From NCBI RefSeq assembly GCF_000227745.2, contig NC_018012.1, forward strand, positions 1,273,478-1,337,477: 64,000 nucleotides of DNA, in the 5' to 3' direction. The position numbers were made by a program, and so were the translations under genes. The notes under the pieces were generated by a model that ran no database searches, was not told the DNA's origin, and saw nothing but the letters and a program-made list of their open reading frames with translations. Below, one piece after another: positions 16,045-26,009 of this stretch. The stretch's first letter is position 1; each line of letters begins with the position of its first letter. This DNA is from Thiocystis violascens DSM 198 (lineage in GTDB: Bacteria > Pseudomonadota > Gammaproteobacteria > Chromatiales > Chromatiaceae).

Positions 16045-16124
16045 ACCGCGTCCGGTATCATGCATTGCCGTGCATCGCCTCAGCCTTGCCTGAACCCACA
16101 AGCGTTGGAGCCGACGCGGTTTAA
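16041..16124 (+). repeat. 84-bp AAACCGCG-type repeat, copy A (after the PhoH-like gene)
   Basis: Left arm AAACCGCGTC (16043-16052), right arm GACGCGGTTTA (16113-16123), together an imperfect palindrome. The left arm contains the stop codon of the preceding gene. It may also serve as a terminator. Confidence 0.6.
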
Positions 16125-16140
16125 GTCTTGATGATTGTTT

Positions 16141-17025
16141 TTAAAAAACGCCGGTCGATAAGTAGCGATCCCCCCGGTCGCAGACAATGACGACGATCGT
16201 CGCGCCGCTGACCTCGGCCGAGAGACGCAGCGCCGCGGCAATCGCGCCGCCCGAGGAGATGCCGGCAAAGATCCCCTCTTTCGCCGCCAGATCGCGAGTG
16301 GTCTGCTCGGCCAGCGTCTGGGAGACATCGATGATGCGGTCGACCCCGGCGGGATCATAGATGCGTGGCAGATACGCCTCCGGCCAACGCCGGATACCAG
16401 GGATGCTGGCCCCCTCCTCCGGCTGCACGCCGACGATCTGGATCGCCAAATTCCGCTCCTTGAGATAACGCCCGGTACCCATGATGGTCCCCGTGGTGCC
16501 CATGGAACTCACGAAGTGCGTCACGCGCCCGTCCGTGTCGCGCCAGATCTCGGGACCGGTGGTCTCGTAATGGGAGGCTGGATTGTCCGGGTTGGAAAAC
16601 TGATCGAGCCGGATACCCTCCCCGCGCGCCTCCATGGCGTTGGCCAGATCGATGGCCGCCTCCATGCTGCCCTCCTTGGGCGTCAGCACGATCTCGGCGC
16701 CGAAGCTCTTCATCGCCCCTCGCCGCTCCGCGCTCATGTGCTCGGGCATGATGAGCCGCATCCGATAACCCCGGATGGCCGCGGCCATCGCCAGCGCGAT
16801 GCCGGTGTTGCCGCTGGTCGCTTCGATCAGGGTATCGCCGGGTTTGATGGTACCACGCTCCTCGGCGCGCCGGATCATGTTCAACGCCGGGCGATCCTTC
16901 ACCGATCCGGCAGGATTATTGCCTTCGAGCTTGGCGAGGATGAGGTTGTCGGTTGCACCAGGCAGACGCTGCAAACGGACCAGTGGCGTCTTGCCGACGA
17001 ATTCTTCAATGGTTGGATAGGGCAT
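16141..17025 (-). CDS. cysM: Cysteine synthase B (O-acetylserine sulfhydrylase)
   Basis: 294 residues. The pyridoxal-phosphate lysine is Lys43 in NNPAGSVKDRPA, which with its PAGSVKDR context is the CysM form; CysK has PSFSVK. TSGNTGIALA is the substrate loop, and SSMGTTGTIMGTGRYLKE is the phosphate-binding glycine loop. The C-terminus ends DRGDRYLSTGVF, as in CysM. The enzyme makes cysteine from O-acetylserine with sulfide, or S-sulfocysteine with thiosulfate, which suits a sulfur-oxidising host. Convergent with the PhoH-like gene. Confidence 0.96.
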   Translation of the reverse strand: MPYPTIEEFVGKTPLVRLQRLPGATDNLILAKLEGNNPAGSVKDRPALNMIRRAEERGTIKPGDTLIEATSGNTGIALAMAAAIRGYRMRLIMPEHMSAERRGAMKSFGAEIVLTPKEGSMEAAIDLANAMEARGEGIRLDQFSNPDNPASHYETTGPEIWRDTDGRVTHFVSSMGTTGTIMGTGRYLKERNLAIQIVGVQPEEGASIPGIRRWPEAYLPRIYDPAGVDRIIDVSQTLAEQTTRDLAAKEGIFAGISSGGAIAAALRLSAEVSGATIVVIVCDRGDRYLSTGVF

Positions 17026-17216
17026 GAGATTGACTTGATCGCAGGATAACGATGGTCCGATAGTGTAAAGCCGATTTTCGGCCCATGCGCGGCGTTTCCA
17101 AGACCCGCGCGCAGCGCTAAGCCTCAGCTCCTGCCCCTATGTTCACGGATTTTAGCGCCAATCACCTGTACTCTTGTCCTCAGGCAGTCACGGCCTCTTC
17201 ATTCGGATGAGTTGAG

Positions 17217-18302
17217 ATGTCAGAATATCCAGTCTCGAATCCGTCGAACGCGGAGAAGGATCTGAAATCCACACGGAGACAAACCGTCCTGGTGGTCGAC
17301 GACGCGCCCGCGAACATCGACCTGCTGGTCGGCAGCCTCAAGGAGGAATACAACGTGAAAGCGGCGACGCGCGGCGAAAAGGCGCTTCAGATCGTCCGCT
17401 CCGACCATCCGCCAGATATGATTCTGCTCGATATCATGATGCCGGGCATGGACGGTTACGAGGTCTGCCGGCAGCTCAAGGAGGATTTCACCACCCGCCA
17501 TATCCCCATCATCTTCATCACCGCCAAGATCGGGATCGAGGACGAGATCCGGGGATTCGCGCTGGGCGCCGTGGACTACGTCACCAAGCCGATCAGCCCG
17601 CCCGTCGTGCAGGCGCGGGTGCGCGCGCAACTCGCGCTTTACGACCAGAATCAGGTTCTCGACCGCAAGGTCAAGGAACAGACGGCGCAACTCCATGCCA
17701 CCCGCCTGCGGATCATTCAGCGACTCGGGCGCGCGGCGGAATACAAGGACAACGAAACGGGGTTGCATGTCATTCGAATGAGTCACTATTCGCACGTCCT
17801 CGGGCGTGCGGTCGGGATGAACGAACAGGAGGCCGAGTTACTCTTGAACGCCTCGCCCATGCACGACATCGGCAAAATCGGCATCCCCGACCGAGTGCTT
17901 CAGAAACCCGGCAAACTGAATCCGGACGAATGGGTCGTGATGCAAACGCACTGCCAGATCGGCGCCGATATCCTCGGCGACGCGGGCGATTCGGAGCTGC
18001 TCGACATGGCGCGCATCGTCGCCTTGACGCATCACGAGAAATGGGACGGCACGGGTTATCCACGGGGTCTCGCCGCCGAGGCGATCCCGCGCGTGGGTCG
18101 TATCGTCGCCGTCGCGGATGTCTTCGATGCCCTGACGTCCGTGCGTCCCTACAAAGCGGCGTGGCCGGTGGAACAGGCCGTCGCGCTATTGCGGCAGGAG
18201 GCGGGCACCCATTTCGACCCCCAGCTTGTCCCGCTGTTCATTGAGGCGCTGCCCGACATCCTCGACATCAAGGCGCGCCATGCCGAAGTTCAGGGTCAGT
18301 AA
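17217..18302 (+). CDS. Response regulator with HD-GYP c-di-GMP phosphodiesterase domain
   Basis: 361 residues. Receiver domain 22-140 with phospho-acceptor Asp72 (LLDIMMPGMDGYE) and a linker helix. The HD-GYP domain (about 160-345) has the metal site HDIGKIG (His216-Asp217), HHEKWDGTGYPRG with GYP at 280-282, and [13 protein letters not shown]. All key residues are intact, so c-di-GMP hydrolysis is expected. First of four co-directional signalling genes (17.2-25.9 kb); the next begins 3 bases after its stop. Confidence 0.93.
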   Translation: MSEYPVSNPSNAEKDLKSTRRQTVLVVDDAPANIDLLVGSLKEEYNVKAATRGEKALQIVRSDHPPDMILLDIMMPGMDGYEVCRQLKEDFTTRHIPIIFITAKIGIEDEIRGFALGAVDYVTKPISPPVVQARVRAQLALYDQNQVLDRKVKEQTAQLHATRLRIIQRLGRAAEYKDNETGLHVIRMSHYSHVLGRAVGMNEQEAELLLNASPMHDIGKIGIPDRVLQKPGKLNPDEWVVMQTHCQIGADILGDAGDSELLDMARIVALTHHEKWDGTGYPRGLAAEAIPRVGRIVAVADVFDALTSVRPYKAAWPVEQAVALLRQEAGTHFDPQLVPLFIEALPDILDIKARHAEVQGQ

Positions 18303-18305
18303 CCA

Positions 18306-19877
18306 GTGAGTATCAACGCGATGAACGGGAGCCTGCGGACGCTGGTGGTCGACGATATTGGCGTGATGCGCCTATTGGTGCGAAACAATCTCCGCGCCAT
18401 GGGGATCGAGAACAGCATGCTGGCGGCGAATGGCCGGGAAGCGGTCGAACTGCTGAAACAATGGCGCTTCGATCTGGTGCTCACCGACTGGAACATGCCG
18501 CTGATGGATGGCCTGGAGCTGTTGACGTACATCCGCCAATCCGAACGGCATCGAGATGTCCCCGTCATCCTGATCACCGCCGAGGGTGACCGCGACCAAG
18601 TGCGCCACGCGATCGACGCGGGCGTGTCCGAATTTCTGATCAAGCCGTTTACCCTTGGCACCTTTGAACGCAAGGTGCAGCGCGCGATCGATGGCACCGA
18701 GCCGCCCCCACTCACGCCAGACGAGATTCTGGATCTGCCCGAAACCGCCGTGCCGCGGTCGTCGCCACCCAGCGCGCATCCACATCCTGGCGTGTTCGAC
18801 GCCGCCGCGACCATCCTCGCGGTCGACGACATCGCCGACAACATTCGCCTGATCACCAGCATTCTCAAGGACGACTATCGCGTCAAAGGGGCCAAGAGCG
18901 GCGCCAAGGCCTTGCAGATCGCGCGCTCCGACGAACCGCCGCACCTCATCCTGCTCGACATCATGATGCCCGAGATGGATGGACTGGAGGTGTGCCGTCA
19001 ACTCAAGAGCGACCCGCGCACCCGCGACATTCCGATCATCTTTCTGACCGTCAAGGCCCAGACCGAGGACGTGATTGCCGGACTCGAACTCGGGGCGGTC
19101 GACTATGTCACCAAACCGGCCAACCCGCCGGTGCTCAAGGCGCGCATCCGCACCCATCTGCGGCTGAGTCGTCAGCAGAACGAGCTGCGCGAGCAGAGCG
19201 CGCTGGCGCTGGAGCATGCCCGTCTGCGCGAGGAAATCGAGCGGATGGCGCGGCATGACATCAAGAATCCATTGAATGCGCTGCTGGCGCTCACGCACGC
19301 GCTGGCCGGGAGCGACAATCTGCTCCCCGATCAACGGGAATCCGTGTCCGCCATGGAAGAATCGGCGCAATACGTCCTCGACATGGTGAATCATTCGCTG
19401 GCGCTCCAGCGCATGGAGATGGGCGTCTACCAACTCGCGCCGGTGGAATTCAGCATTTCGGACCTGCTCGCAAAGGTCATCGCCGAAACGCGCGCCGCCT
19501 TTGGCGCACTGCAAGTGGACATCCGGCAACCGTCATCCGCCCCCCTCATGGTGCGCGGCGAAACACTGCTGTGCCACGCGCTGTTCTCCAACCTCATTCG
19601 CAACGCGGCCGAAGCGGCGCCGCGCGACAGCCCGATCCGGATCGAGATCGAGCCGGACTTTCTGCAGGTCAGAATCGCCATCCATAACCAGGGGGCCGTT
19701 CCCGCGCCGGTCCGCGACACCTTTTTCGAGAAATACGCCACCTCGGGCAAGAAACAGGGGACCGGCATCGGCACCTATTCGGCGAAACTCATGGCCGAGA
19801 CCCAGGGCGGGAGGATCGACATGGAGACCGCCGACGACACGGGAACCACGGTGTCGGTAACCCTGCCCGCCGCCTGA
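18306..19877 (+). CDS. Double-receiver sensor kinase (REC-REC-HisKA-like-HATPase)
   Basis: 523 residues from GTG 18306; ATG 18321 is an alternative. Receiver 1 (about 10-130) has Asp61 in LTDWNMPLMDG. Receiver 2 (168-285) has Asp218 in LLDIMMPEMDG. A helix carries the phosphorylatable His317 in RHDIKNPLNA, and an HATPase domain follows (N-box NLIRNAAEA, then FEKYATSGKKQGTGIGTYSA). There is no sensory domain, so it must be driven by phosphate from elsewhere or by protein contact. Three bases separate it from the HD-GYP gene, indicating one operon. Confidence 0.88.
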   Translation: MSINAMNGSLRTLVVDDIGVMRLLVRNNLRAMGIENSMLAANGREAVELLKQWRFDLVLTDWNMPLMDGLELLTYIRQSERHRDVPVILITAEGDRDQVRHAIDAGVSEFLIKPFTLGTFERKVQRAIDGTEPPPLTPDEILDLPETAVPRSSPPSAHPHPGVFDAAATILAVDDIADNIRLITSILKDDYRVKGAKSGAKALQIARSDEPPHLILLDIMMPEMDGLEVCRQLKSDPRTRDIPIIFLTVKAQTEDVIAGLELGAVDYVTKPANPPVLKARIRTHLRLSRQQNELREQSALALEHARLREEIERMARHDIKNPLNALLALTHALAGSDNLLPDQRESVSAMEESAQYVLDMVNHSLALQRMEMGVYQLAPVEFSISDLLAKVIAETRAAFGALQVDIRQPSSAPLMVRGETLLCHALFSNLIRNAAEAAPRDSPIRIEIEPDFLQVRIAIHNQGAVPAPVRDTFFEKYATSGKKQGTGIGTYSAKLMAETQGGRIDMETADDTGTTVSVTLPAA

Positions 19878-19907
19878 GGCGCGGCAACTTCATTCCGTCA
19901 TTTTAGG

Positions 19908-20291
19908 ATGAATGAGATGACCGAACGACCAACGATTCTGATCGTGGACGATGCTCCCGCCAATATCGACCTGCTCAAGGGAATTCTGCGCGAGACCTAC
20001 AAGATCAAGGCGGCCACCAGCGGCGAGAAGGCGTTGCACATCGCGGCCAAAACGCCAGCGCCGGATTTGATCCTGCTCGACGTGATGATGCCCGGCATGG
20101 GCGGACACGAGACGTGCCGTCAACTGAAGGCCGATCCCGCCACGGCGGCGATCCCGATCCTGTTCGTCACTGGGCACGCGAACGCGGCGGAGCACGCAAA
20201 AGGGCTGACGCTGGGCGCGCTGGACACGCTCGTCAAACCGATCGATCCGGAGCGGTTATTGGAGCGCGTGGCCAGCGTGTTGAAAGCATAA
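19908..20291 (+). CDS. Single-domain response regulator
   Basis: 127 residues, a lone receiver with DD at 15-16, the phospho-acceptor Asp in LLDVMMPGMGGHE and the conserved Lys in LVKPIDPERL. The usual D of PGMDG is Gly here. No output domain, so it signals by protein contact or as a phosphate shuttle. It lies 30 bp after the REC-REC kinase and 45 bp before the large hybrid kinase. ATG 19917 is an alternative start with a better-placed AGGA. Confidence 0.85.
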   Translation: MNEMTERPTILIVDDAPANIDLLKGILRETYKIKAATSGEKALHIAAKTPAPDLILLDVMMPGMGGHETCRQLKADPATAAIPILFVTGHANAAEHAKGLTLGALDTLVKPIDPERLLERVASVLKA

Positions 20292-20336
20292 GGCGATTTC
20301 CAACCCGGAAACCGCCGATTAAGGACGTGATCGATC

Positions 20337-23300
20337 ATGCGCAGCCGATTCACTGGGTCTTTTCCATCCCTCTTGATCCTCGCGGTCTTGCTGGGATTGT
20401 CAGGCGGCGTGTCCGTCGCCGCCCGGGATGGAGCGACCCCGCTGCCCGCCGCCGAGATCCCGCTGTCCGAGCCGGAGCGTGAATGGCTGCGACAACACCC
20501 CCGAATTCGCGTGCACAACGAACAGGACTGGCCGCCCTTTAATTTTCACGCCAGTGGCGAGCCGCGCGGTTTTTCCATCGATTACATGAACCTGCTGGCC
20601 GGCAAGCTGGGCCTCCAGGTCGACTATCAAAGCGGCCCGAGTTGGAACCAGTTCCTGGAGCGAATCCGCGACAAGGAACTCGATCTGATGCTCAACATCG
20701 TGCAAACCGAGGAACGTCGGCAATACCTGCTCTTCACCGAGCCCTATGCGACGACCCCCAACGTCATCGTCAGCCGCTTGGACGACCCCATCCAAAGCAT
20801 CGCGGAACTGGCAGGGCGCACAGTCGCCTTGCCGAAGGGGTTCTTTTACGAGGATGTGCTGACCAGGGAGTATCCAACGATTCGACGGCTGCCGGTCGCC
20901 GATGCCCTGGCATCGCTGAAGGCGGTCGCCCTCGGTCAGGCCGACGCGGCACTGGGCCGGGATGCGGTGCTGCGCTATCAGATCAAGAAAAATCTGCTGA
21001 CGAACTTGAAAATCACGGGCGAGTTGACGATCAGCGACCCGGACATCGCGCACATGCGCATCGGGGTGCGCAACGACTGGCCGCTGCTGCGCTCGGCGCT
21101 CGACAAGGCGATGGCCGCGGTCGCGCCAGAGGAGATCGACGCACTGCGGCAGCGGTGGTTGCAGCAGACCTCGGCGGTCGCGGGCGGCGAGCCGGCGGGC
21201 CAGCGGGCCACGCGGTTTTCGCTCTGGTCCGCCGCGCCCTGGATTGTCGCCATGCTCGCGGTGCTGACGCTGACCCTGATCGTCCTGCGCCGGATGGGTC
21301 ATGGCGTCGAGGACCGACTGATCGATCAGCGCAGTCTGCGTCAGGTCGGCTTGGCCGTCGTCGCGATCTTCCTGGCGGTGGTCTTCATGGTCGCGCTCCA
21401 TGGCCTGCACGACATGGAACGTCAATTGCGCACGGAACTGGGCGAAACACTGGTTACCGTCAACCAGTCGGCGGCGCAATCGATGCGGATCTGGCTAGAG
21501 AGCCATGCGCGCGAGATTCGCGTTATGGCACAGGTACCCGCGCTTCCGCTCTGGATCCAGCAGCTCTGCGAACCGCCGCGCACCGCCGCGACCCTCCGCG
21601 ACCACCCGGCGCAACAAGCGCTCCGCGAGCTGTACCGCCAGCCGCTGGAGACCATGAATGCGACGGGCTTCAGCCTCATTGCACCGGATCGCCGCATCCT
21701 CGCCGCCACGCAGGAGCGCGAGCTTGGCGAGCGCACGCGCATTGCCGTGTGGCAACCCGACTTACTGGACCGGGCGCTGGCCGGAGAGACCCTGTTCATT
21801 CCGCCGGTCTATGAAGAGACGCCGCCTCCGGAGACCGCGGACAACCCGGTGACGCACTCCGCCGCCATGTTCCTCGTCACCCCAGTGACGGACACCACGG
21901 GCCGAATCATTGCCGTGCTCGCGCTCCGTTTCGATCCACGCCTGGAATTCAGCCCCATTACCCAGGTCGCCCGGGTGAGCGAGACCGGCGAGACCTATGC
22001 CTTCGATCGCGACGCCAGGCTACTGACGCCCTCGCGTTTCGCCGATGCGCTGGCGCCTGTTGCCGCCTACTACCGGGACGAAACCAGCCTACTGGGTCTG
22101 CGCGCGCGCGATCCCGGCGGCGACTTGTTGCAGGGATATCGCCCCCCGGCCCTGCGCGCGCAATGGCCACTGACCCGGATGGCACACGTGGCCCTGAGCG
22201 GACGGGATGGCGTGGATACGGACGGGTATCGCGATTATCGCGGCGTCGAGGTCATCGGTGCATGGACCTGGTCGGCGCCGCTCGGCATCGGCCTGGCCAC
22301 CGAAATCGACCTGACCGAAGCGCTCGCGCACTATCGCACCATGCGCCTGCTGGTGCTGGGCTCGCTGTTCGGGATCGCGCTCCTCGCGCTGGGTCTCACA
22401 GCGCTCCTCATCTGGCTGGGCGAGCGCACCCGCGCCCGCCTGGAAGTGCTGGTCGAGGCGCGCACCAACGAGTTGCGCAAACTGGCTCAGGCGGTCGAAC
22501 AGAACCCGCTGTGCATCGTGATCACCGATGTCGAGGGGCGCATCGAACACGTCAACCCCATGTTCACCACGCTCACCGGCTATACCGCCGATGAGGCGAT
22601 CGGGCAGAACCCGCGCCTCCTGAAAAGCGGCCTGACGCCGCCCGAGCGCTATGCCGATCTGTGGGAGAGCATCCAGGCCGGTCGGATCTGGCACAGCGAG
22701 ATCCGCAACCGCAAGAAAAACGGCGAACTCTACTGGGGCTCCATCTCCATTGCCCCGGTCACCGACGATGCGGGCAAGGTGACGCACTTTATCGCCATGA
22801 CCAGGGATCTCACCGATCGCAAGCAGGCGGAGGCGGCCCTCGCCGATGAGCGCGCGCAACTCAAATCGCTGCTCGACACCACCCCGCTCGGGGTGGCGAT
22901 CTCCATCCAGGGCATCATCCGTTTTGCGAACCCCCGGTTTCTCGACATGCTCGACGTCAAGATCGGCGATCCGGTGAGCATGCACTATGTCCACCCGGAA
23001 GAACGCGCGGCGATCATCGAGCACCTGTCGCTGCAGGGCCGGGTCGAGAATCATGAATTGCAGATGTATGGGCACGGTCATCAGGTCCGGGACATGCTCG
23101 CCAACTTCATCGCGTTCAACTATCAGGGCGAGCCAGGGGTGCTCGGCTGGCTGCTCGATATCACCGACCGCAAGCAAGCGGAGGCGCGCATCCGCGAGAG
23201 CGAGGCGCGTCTGGAAGCCGCCGCCAGCGCCGCGAATCTGGGTCTGTGGGAGTATTTCCCGCTGCGGGACGAGGAGTTCGCCAATGCGAATTTCGCCGCC

Positions 23301-25859
23301 ATGCTCGGCTATGACCCCGGCGACATTCGCGAGACGGACGACAAATGGTCGCGCGTGATCGGCGGTCAGGGGTTTCTGCGCCAGCAGATCCACCCGGATG
23401 ACGTGGCGCAGGCCGCCGAGCGGTTCCGTCAACATCTGGACGGCGAGACCGCCGCCTATCGCGCCGAATATCGCGTGCGCTGTGCCGAGGGAGGCTGGAA
23501 ATGGCTGCTTGACGCCGGGCAGGTGATCGAGCGCGATGCCGATGGCCAACCCGCGCGGGTGGCGGGCATTCGCGCCGACATCGACAATCTGAAGCAACTC
23601 CATGAGGCATTGGAACTGGCGCGGGACGTGGCCGAGAAGGCGACGCGGGCAAAATCGGAGTTTCTCGCCAACATGTCGCACGAGATCCGCACCCCGATGA
23701 ACGCCATCATCGGCATGTCCCATCTGGCGTTACAGACCGAACTCGACCACAAACAGCGCAATTACATCGAAAAGGTCCACCGCTCGGCCGGGGCGCTGCT
23801 CGGGATCATCAACGACATCCTCGACTTCTCCAAGATCGAGGCGGGCATGCTGGACATGGAGTCGATCGACTTCCGGCTGGAGGATGTCATGGACAACCTC
23901 GCCAGTCTGCTGGGTCTTAAGGCGGAGGAACGGGGCGTCGAGCTCATGTTCGATCTGCGCCCGGAGGTGCCGACGGCGCTCATCGGCGACCCGCTGCGAC
24001 TGGGTCAGATCCTGATCAATCTCGGCAACAACGCGGTGAAATTCACCGAGCCGGGCGGCGAAATCGTCGTCTCGGTCGCGGCGCTTGAAACCTCAGAGGA
24101 CAGTGTTCTGCTGCACTTCACGGTGCGCGATACCGGCATCGGGATGTCGCCGGAACACCTGGAGCGACTCTTCCAGTCCTTCAGTCAGGCCGATATGTCC
24201 ACCACCCGCAAATACGGCGGCACTGGGCTGGGACTCGCTATCTCCAAAAAGCTCACCGAGATGATGGGCGGTGAAATCCGGGTCGAGAGCGCGCTTGGCA
24301 AGGGCAGCACCTTCGTCTTTACCGCCCGGTTCGCGCCGCAGCGGGGCGAGGTCTCGCAACCCCGCGCCAAGACCGACGCGTTGCATCCGTTGCATGTTCT
24401 GATCGTGGACGACAATGCCACCTCGCGGGAAATCCTGTCCGAAATCCTGGCGGCCTTCGGCTTCCGGGTCGATCAGGCCGGGACCGGACCCACGGCGATC
24501 GCACTGCTGGAGCAGTCCGACGCACAGGCACCTTACGATCTGGTGCTGATGGATTGGAAGATGCCTGGGATGGACGGTGTCGAGACCATTCGCGCCATTC
24601 AGGGCAATGCCCGGATTACCCATGTGCCGACCATGATCATGGTCACCGCCTATGGCCGTGAAGAGGCGCGGCAGGCAGCGGCTGGGCTGGATCTGGCCGG
24701 CTTCCTGACCAAGCCGGTGACGCCATCCACCCTGCTCGATACCATCATGGTGGCGATCGGGCGGGAGGTCGCGTCCAGGGCGCGCGCCACCGGGCGTCAG
24801 GAAGAGGCCTCGGAGGCGATCGCCCGGCTGCGCGGCGCGCATGTGCTGCTGGTGGAAGACAACGAAATCAATCAGGAACTGGCGCTGGAACTCTTGACGA
24901 TGAACGGACTGAGCGTCGAGGTCGCGAACCATGGTCAGGAGGCGCTGGAGATGCTCGCCGCCGCCAGCTACGACGGCGTGCTGATGGACTGTCAGATGCC
25001 GGTGATGGACGGCTACGAAGCAACGCGAGAGATCCGCCGACAGGCGCGCTACCAGTCGCTGCCGGTGATCGCCATGACCGCCAATGTGATGACCGGCGAT
25101 CGCGAGAAGGCGCTGGAGTCGGGCATGAACGACCACATCGGCAAGCCCATCAACGTGCGCGAGATGTTCGCGACGATGGCGAAATGGATCGTCCCCGCGC
25201 AGCCAGCGGCGGAGACAATACCGGCCAGCCTTGCGGATGCCAGCCTGGAGATCCCCGATCTGCCAGGCATCGACACCGCCGCTGGCTTGGCGATCACCCA
25301 GCACAATCCGACGCTCTATCGCCGGCTGCTGCTCAAGTTCCGCGAGAGTCAGCGCGATTTCGCGGCGCAATTCGCGGCGGCGCGCATGGATGACGATCCC
25401 GAGGGCGCGACCCGTTGCGCGCACTCGCTGAAAGGCGTGGCCGGGAATATCGGCGCCACAGGGATCGAAGAGGCCGCGCGGCGGCTGGAACTGGCCTGCA
25501 ACGCGCGCCAGAATCGGGACATGATCGACGCCCGGCTAGCCGACACGGTCGCGGCGCTGGAGCCGGTGCTCCGGGGGCTCGCCGCGCTGGAGAAACCCCA
25601 GGCGATCCAATCGGGAACGGGCGCGGTCGATCAGGGCGAGTTGGAGCCGATGCTGCACCGACTGCGCGCCTTGCTCCAGGACGACGACACGGACGCCGCC
25701 GACCTGATCGAGACGCTGGAGCCGCTCTTGTCCGGTACGCCCCTGACGCCTTCGCTGATCCGGATGACCCAGGCCATCGAGGAATACGATTTCGAGGCGG
25801 CGCTGACGGAACTGGACACCATGGAACGCGCACTCCAGCACACGCCCGACGGATCCTGA
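20337..25859 (+). CDS. Giant BvgS/EvgS-like hybrid histidine kinase with SBP and cache-like sensors
   Basis: 1840 residues. Signal peptide or anchor (8-28); periplasmic solute-binding-protein type 3 domain (about 50-275, with [20 protein letters not shown]); two transmembrane segments (about 298-318 and 336-356); a second extracytoplasmic region of about 300 residues resembling a double cache domain (360-660); a third segment (668-695). Three PAS domains follow (about 712-830, 836-950, 955-1085), then HisKA with His1115, HATPase (N-box about 1227, GTGLGL 1295-1300), receiver 1 (Asp1406), receiver 2 (Asp1551) and HPt with His1696 (CAHSLKG). This is a complete internal phosphorelay of the BvgS type. 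The ligand is unknown; an amino acid or organic acid is plausible from the SBP fold. Last gene of the plus-strand cluster. Confidence 0.93.
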   Translation: MRSRFTGSFPSLLILAVLLGLSGGVSVAARDGATPLPAAEIPLSEPEREWLRQHPRIRVHNEQDWPPFNFHASGEPRGFSIDYMNLLAGKLGLQVDYQSGPSWNQFLERIRDKELDLMLNIVQTEERRQYLLFTEPYATTPNVIVSRLDDPIQSIAELAGRTVALPKGFFYEDVLTREYPTIRRLPVADALASLKAVALGQADAALGRDAVLRYQIKKNLLTNLKITGELTISDPDIAHMRIGVRNDWPLLRSALDKAMAAVAPEEIDALRQRWLQQTSAVAGGEPAGQRATRFSLWSAAPWIVAMLAVLTLTLIVLRRMGHGVEDRLIDQRSLRQVGLAVVAIFLAVVFMVALHGLHDMERQLRTELGETLVTVNQSAAQSMRIWLESHAREIRVMAQVPALPLWIQQLCEPPRTAATLRDHPAQQALRELYRQPLETMNATGFSLIAPDRRILAATQERELGERTRIAVWQPDLLDRALAGETLFIPPVYEETPPPETADNPVTHSAAMFLVTPVTDTTGRIIAVLALRFDPRLEFSPITQVARVSETGETYAFDRDARLLTPSRFADALAPVAAYYRDETSLLGLRARDPGGDLLQGYRPPALRAQWPLTRMAHVALSGRDGVDTDGYRDYRGVEVIGAWTWSAPLGIGLATEIDLTEALAHYRTMRLLVLGSLFGIALLALGLTALLIWLGERTRARLEVLVEARTNELRKLAQAVEQNPLCIVITDVEGRIEHVNPMFTTLTGYTADEAIGQNPRLLKSGLTPPERYADLWESIQAGRIWHSEIRNRKKNGELYWGSISIAPVTDDAGKVTHFIAMTRDLTDRKQAEAALADERAQLKSLLDTTPLGVAISIQGIIRFANPRFLDMLDVKIGDPVSMHYVHPEERAAIIEHLSLQGRVENHELQMYGHGHQVRDMLANFIAFNYQGEPGVLGWLLDITDRKQAEARIRESEARLEAAASAANLGLWEYFPLRDEEFANANFAAMLGYDPGDIRETDDKWSRVIGGQGFLRQQIHPDDVAQAAERFRQHLDGETAAYRAEYRVRCAEGGWKWLLDAGQVIERDADGQPARVAGIRADIDNLKQLHEALELARDVAEKATRAKSEFLANMSHEIRTPMNAIIGMSHLALQTELDHKQRNYIEKVHRSAGALLGIINDILDFSKIEAGMLDMESIDFRLEDVMDNLASLLGLKAEERGVELMFDLRPEVPTALIGDPLRLGQILINLGNNAVKFTEPGGEIVVSVAALETSEDSVLLHFTVRDTGIGMSPEHLERLFQSFSQADMSTTRKYGGTGLGLAISKKLTEMMGGEIRVESALGKGSTFVFTARFAPQRGEVSQPRAKTDALHPLHVLIVDDNATSREILSEILAAFGFRVDQAGTGPTAIALLEQSDAQAPYDLVLMDWKMPGMDGVETIRAIQGNARITHVPTMIMVTAYGREEARQAAAGLDLAGFLTKPVTPSTLLDTIMVAIGREVASRARATGRQEEASEAIARLRGAHVLLVEDNEINQELALELLTMNGLSVEVANHGQEALEMLAAASYDGVLMDCQMPVMDGYEATREIRRQARYQSLPVIAMTANVMTGDREKALESGMNDHIGKPINVREMFATMAKWIVPAQPAAETIPASLADASLEIPDLPGIDTAAGLAITQHNPTLYRRLLLKFRESQRDFAAQFAAARMDDDPEGATRCAHSLKGVAGNIGATGIEEAARRLELACNARQNRDMIDARLADTVAALEPVLRGLAALEKPQAIQSGTGAVDQGELEPMLHRLRALLQDDDTDAADLIETLEPLLSGTPLTPSLIRMTQAIEEYDFEAALTELDTMERALQHTPDGS

Positions 25860-26009
25860 AGCCTTCATTCGGCAAATTGAACCGCAAAGGCGCAAAGGAC
25901 GCGAAGAAAAACAAAAGGGGTTCCGGATTACTCGAAGAGCGTGATGACCTTCGCGAGCACTTCATCCATGATCAGTCGGAGCGACAATCCCGCCTCATCC
26001 AGATGCGGT

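Noticed and set aside
14587..16101. A 504-codon frame antisense to the PhoH-like gene.
   Set aside because: Same reason; the plus strand has the PIN and PhoH motifs.
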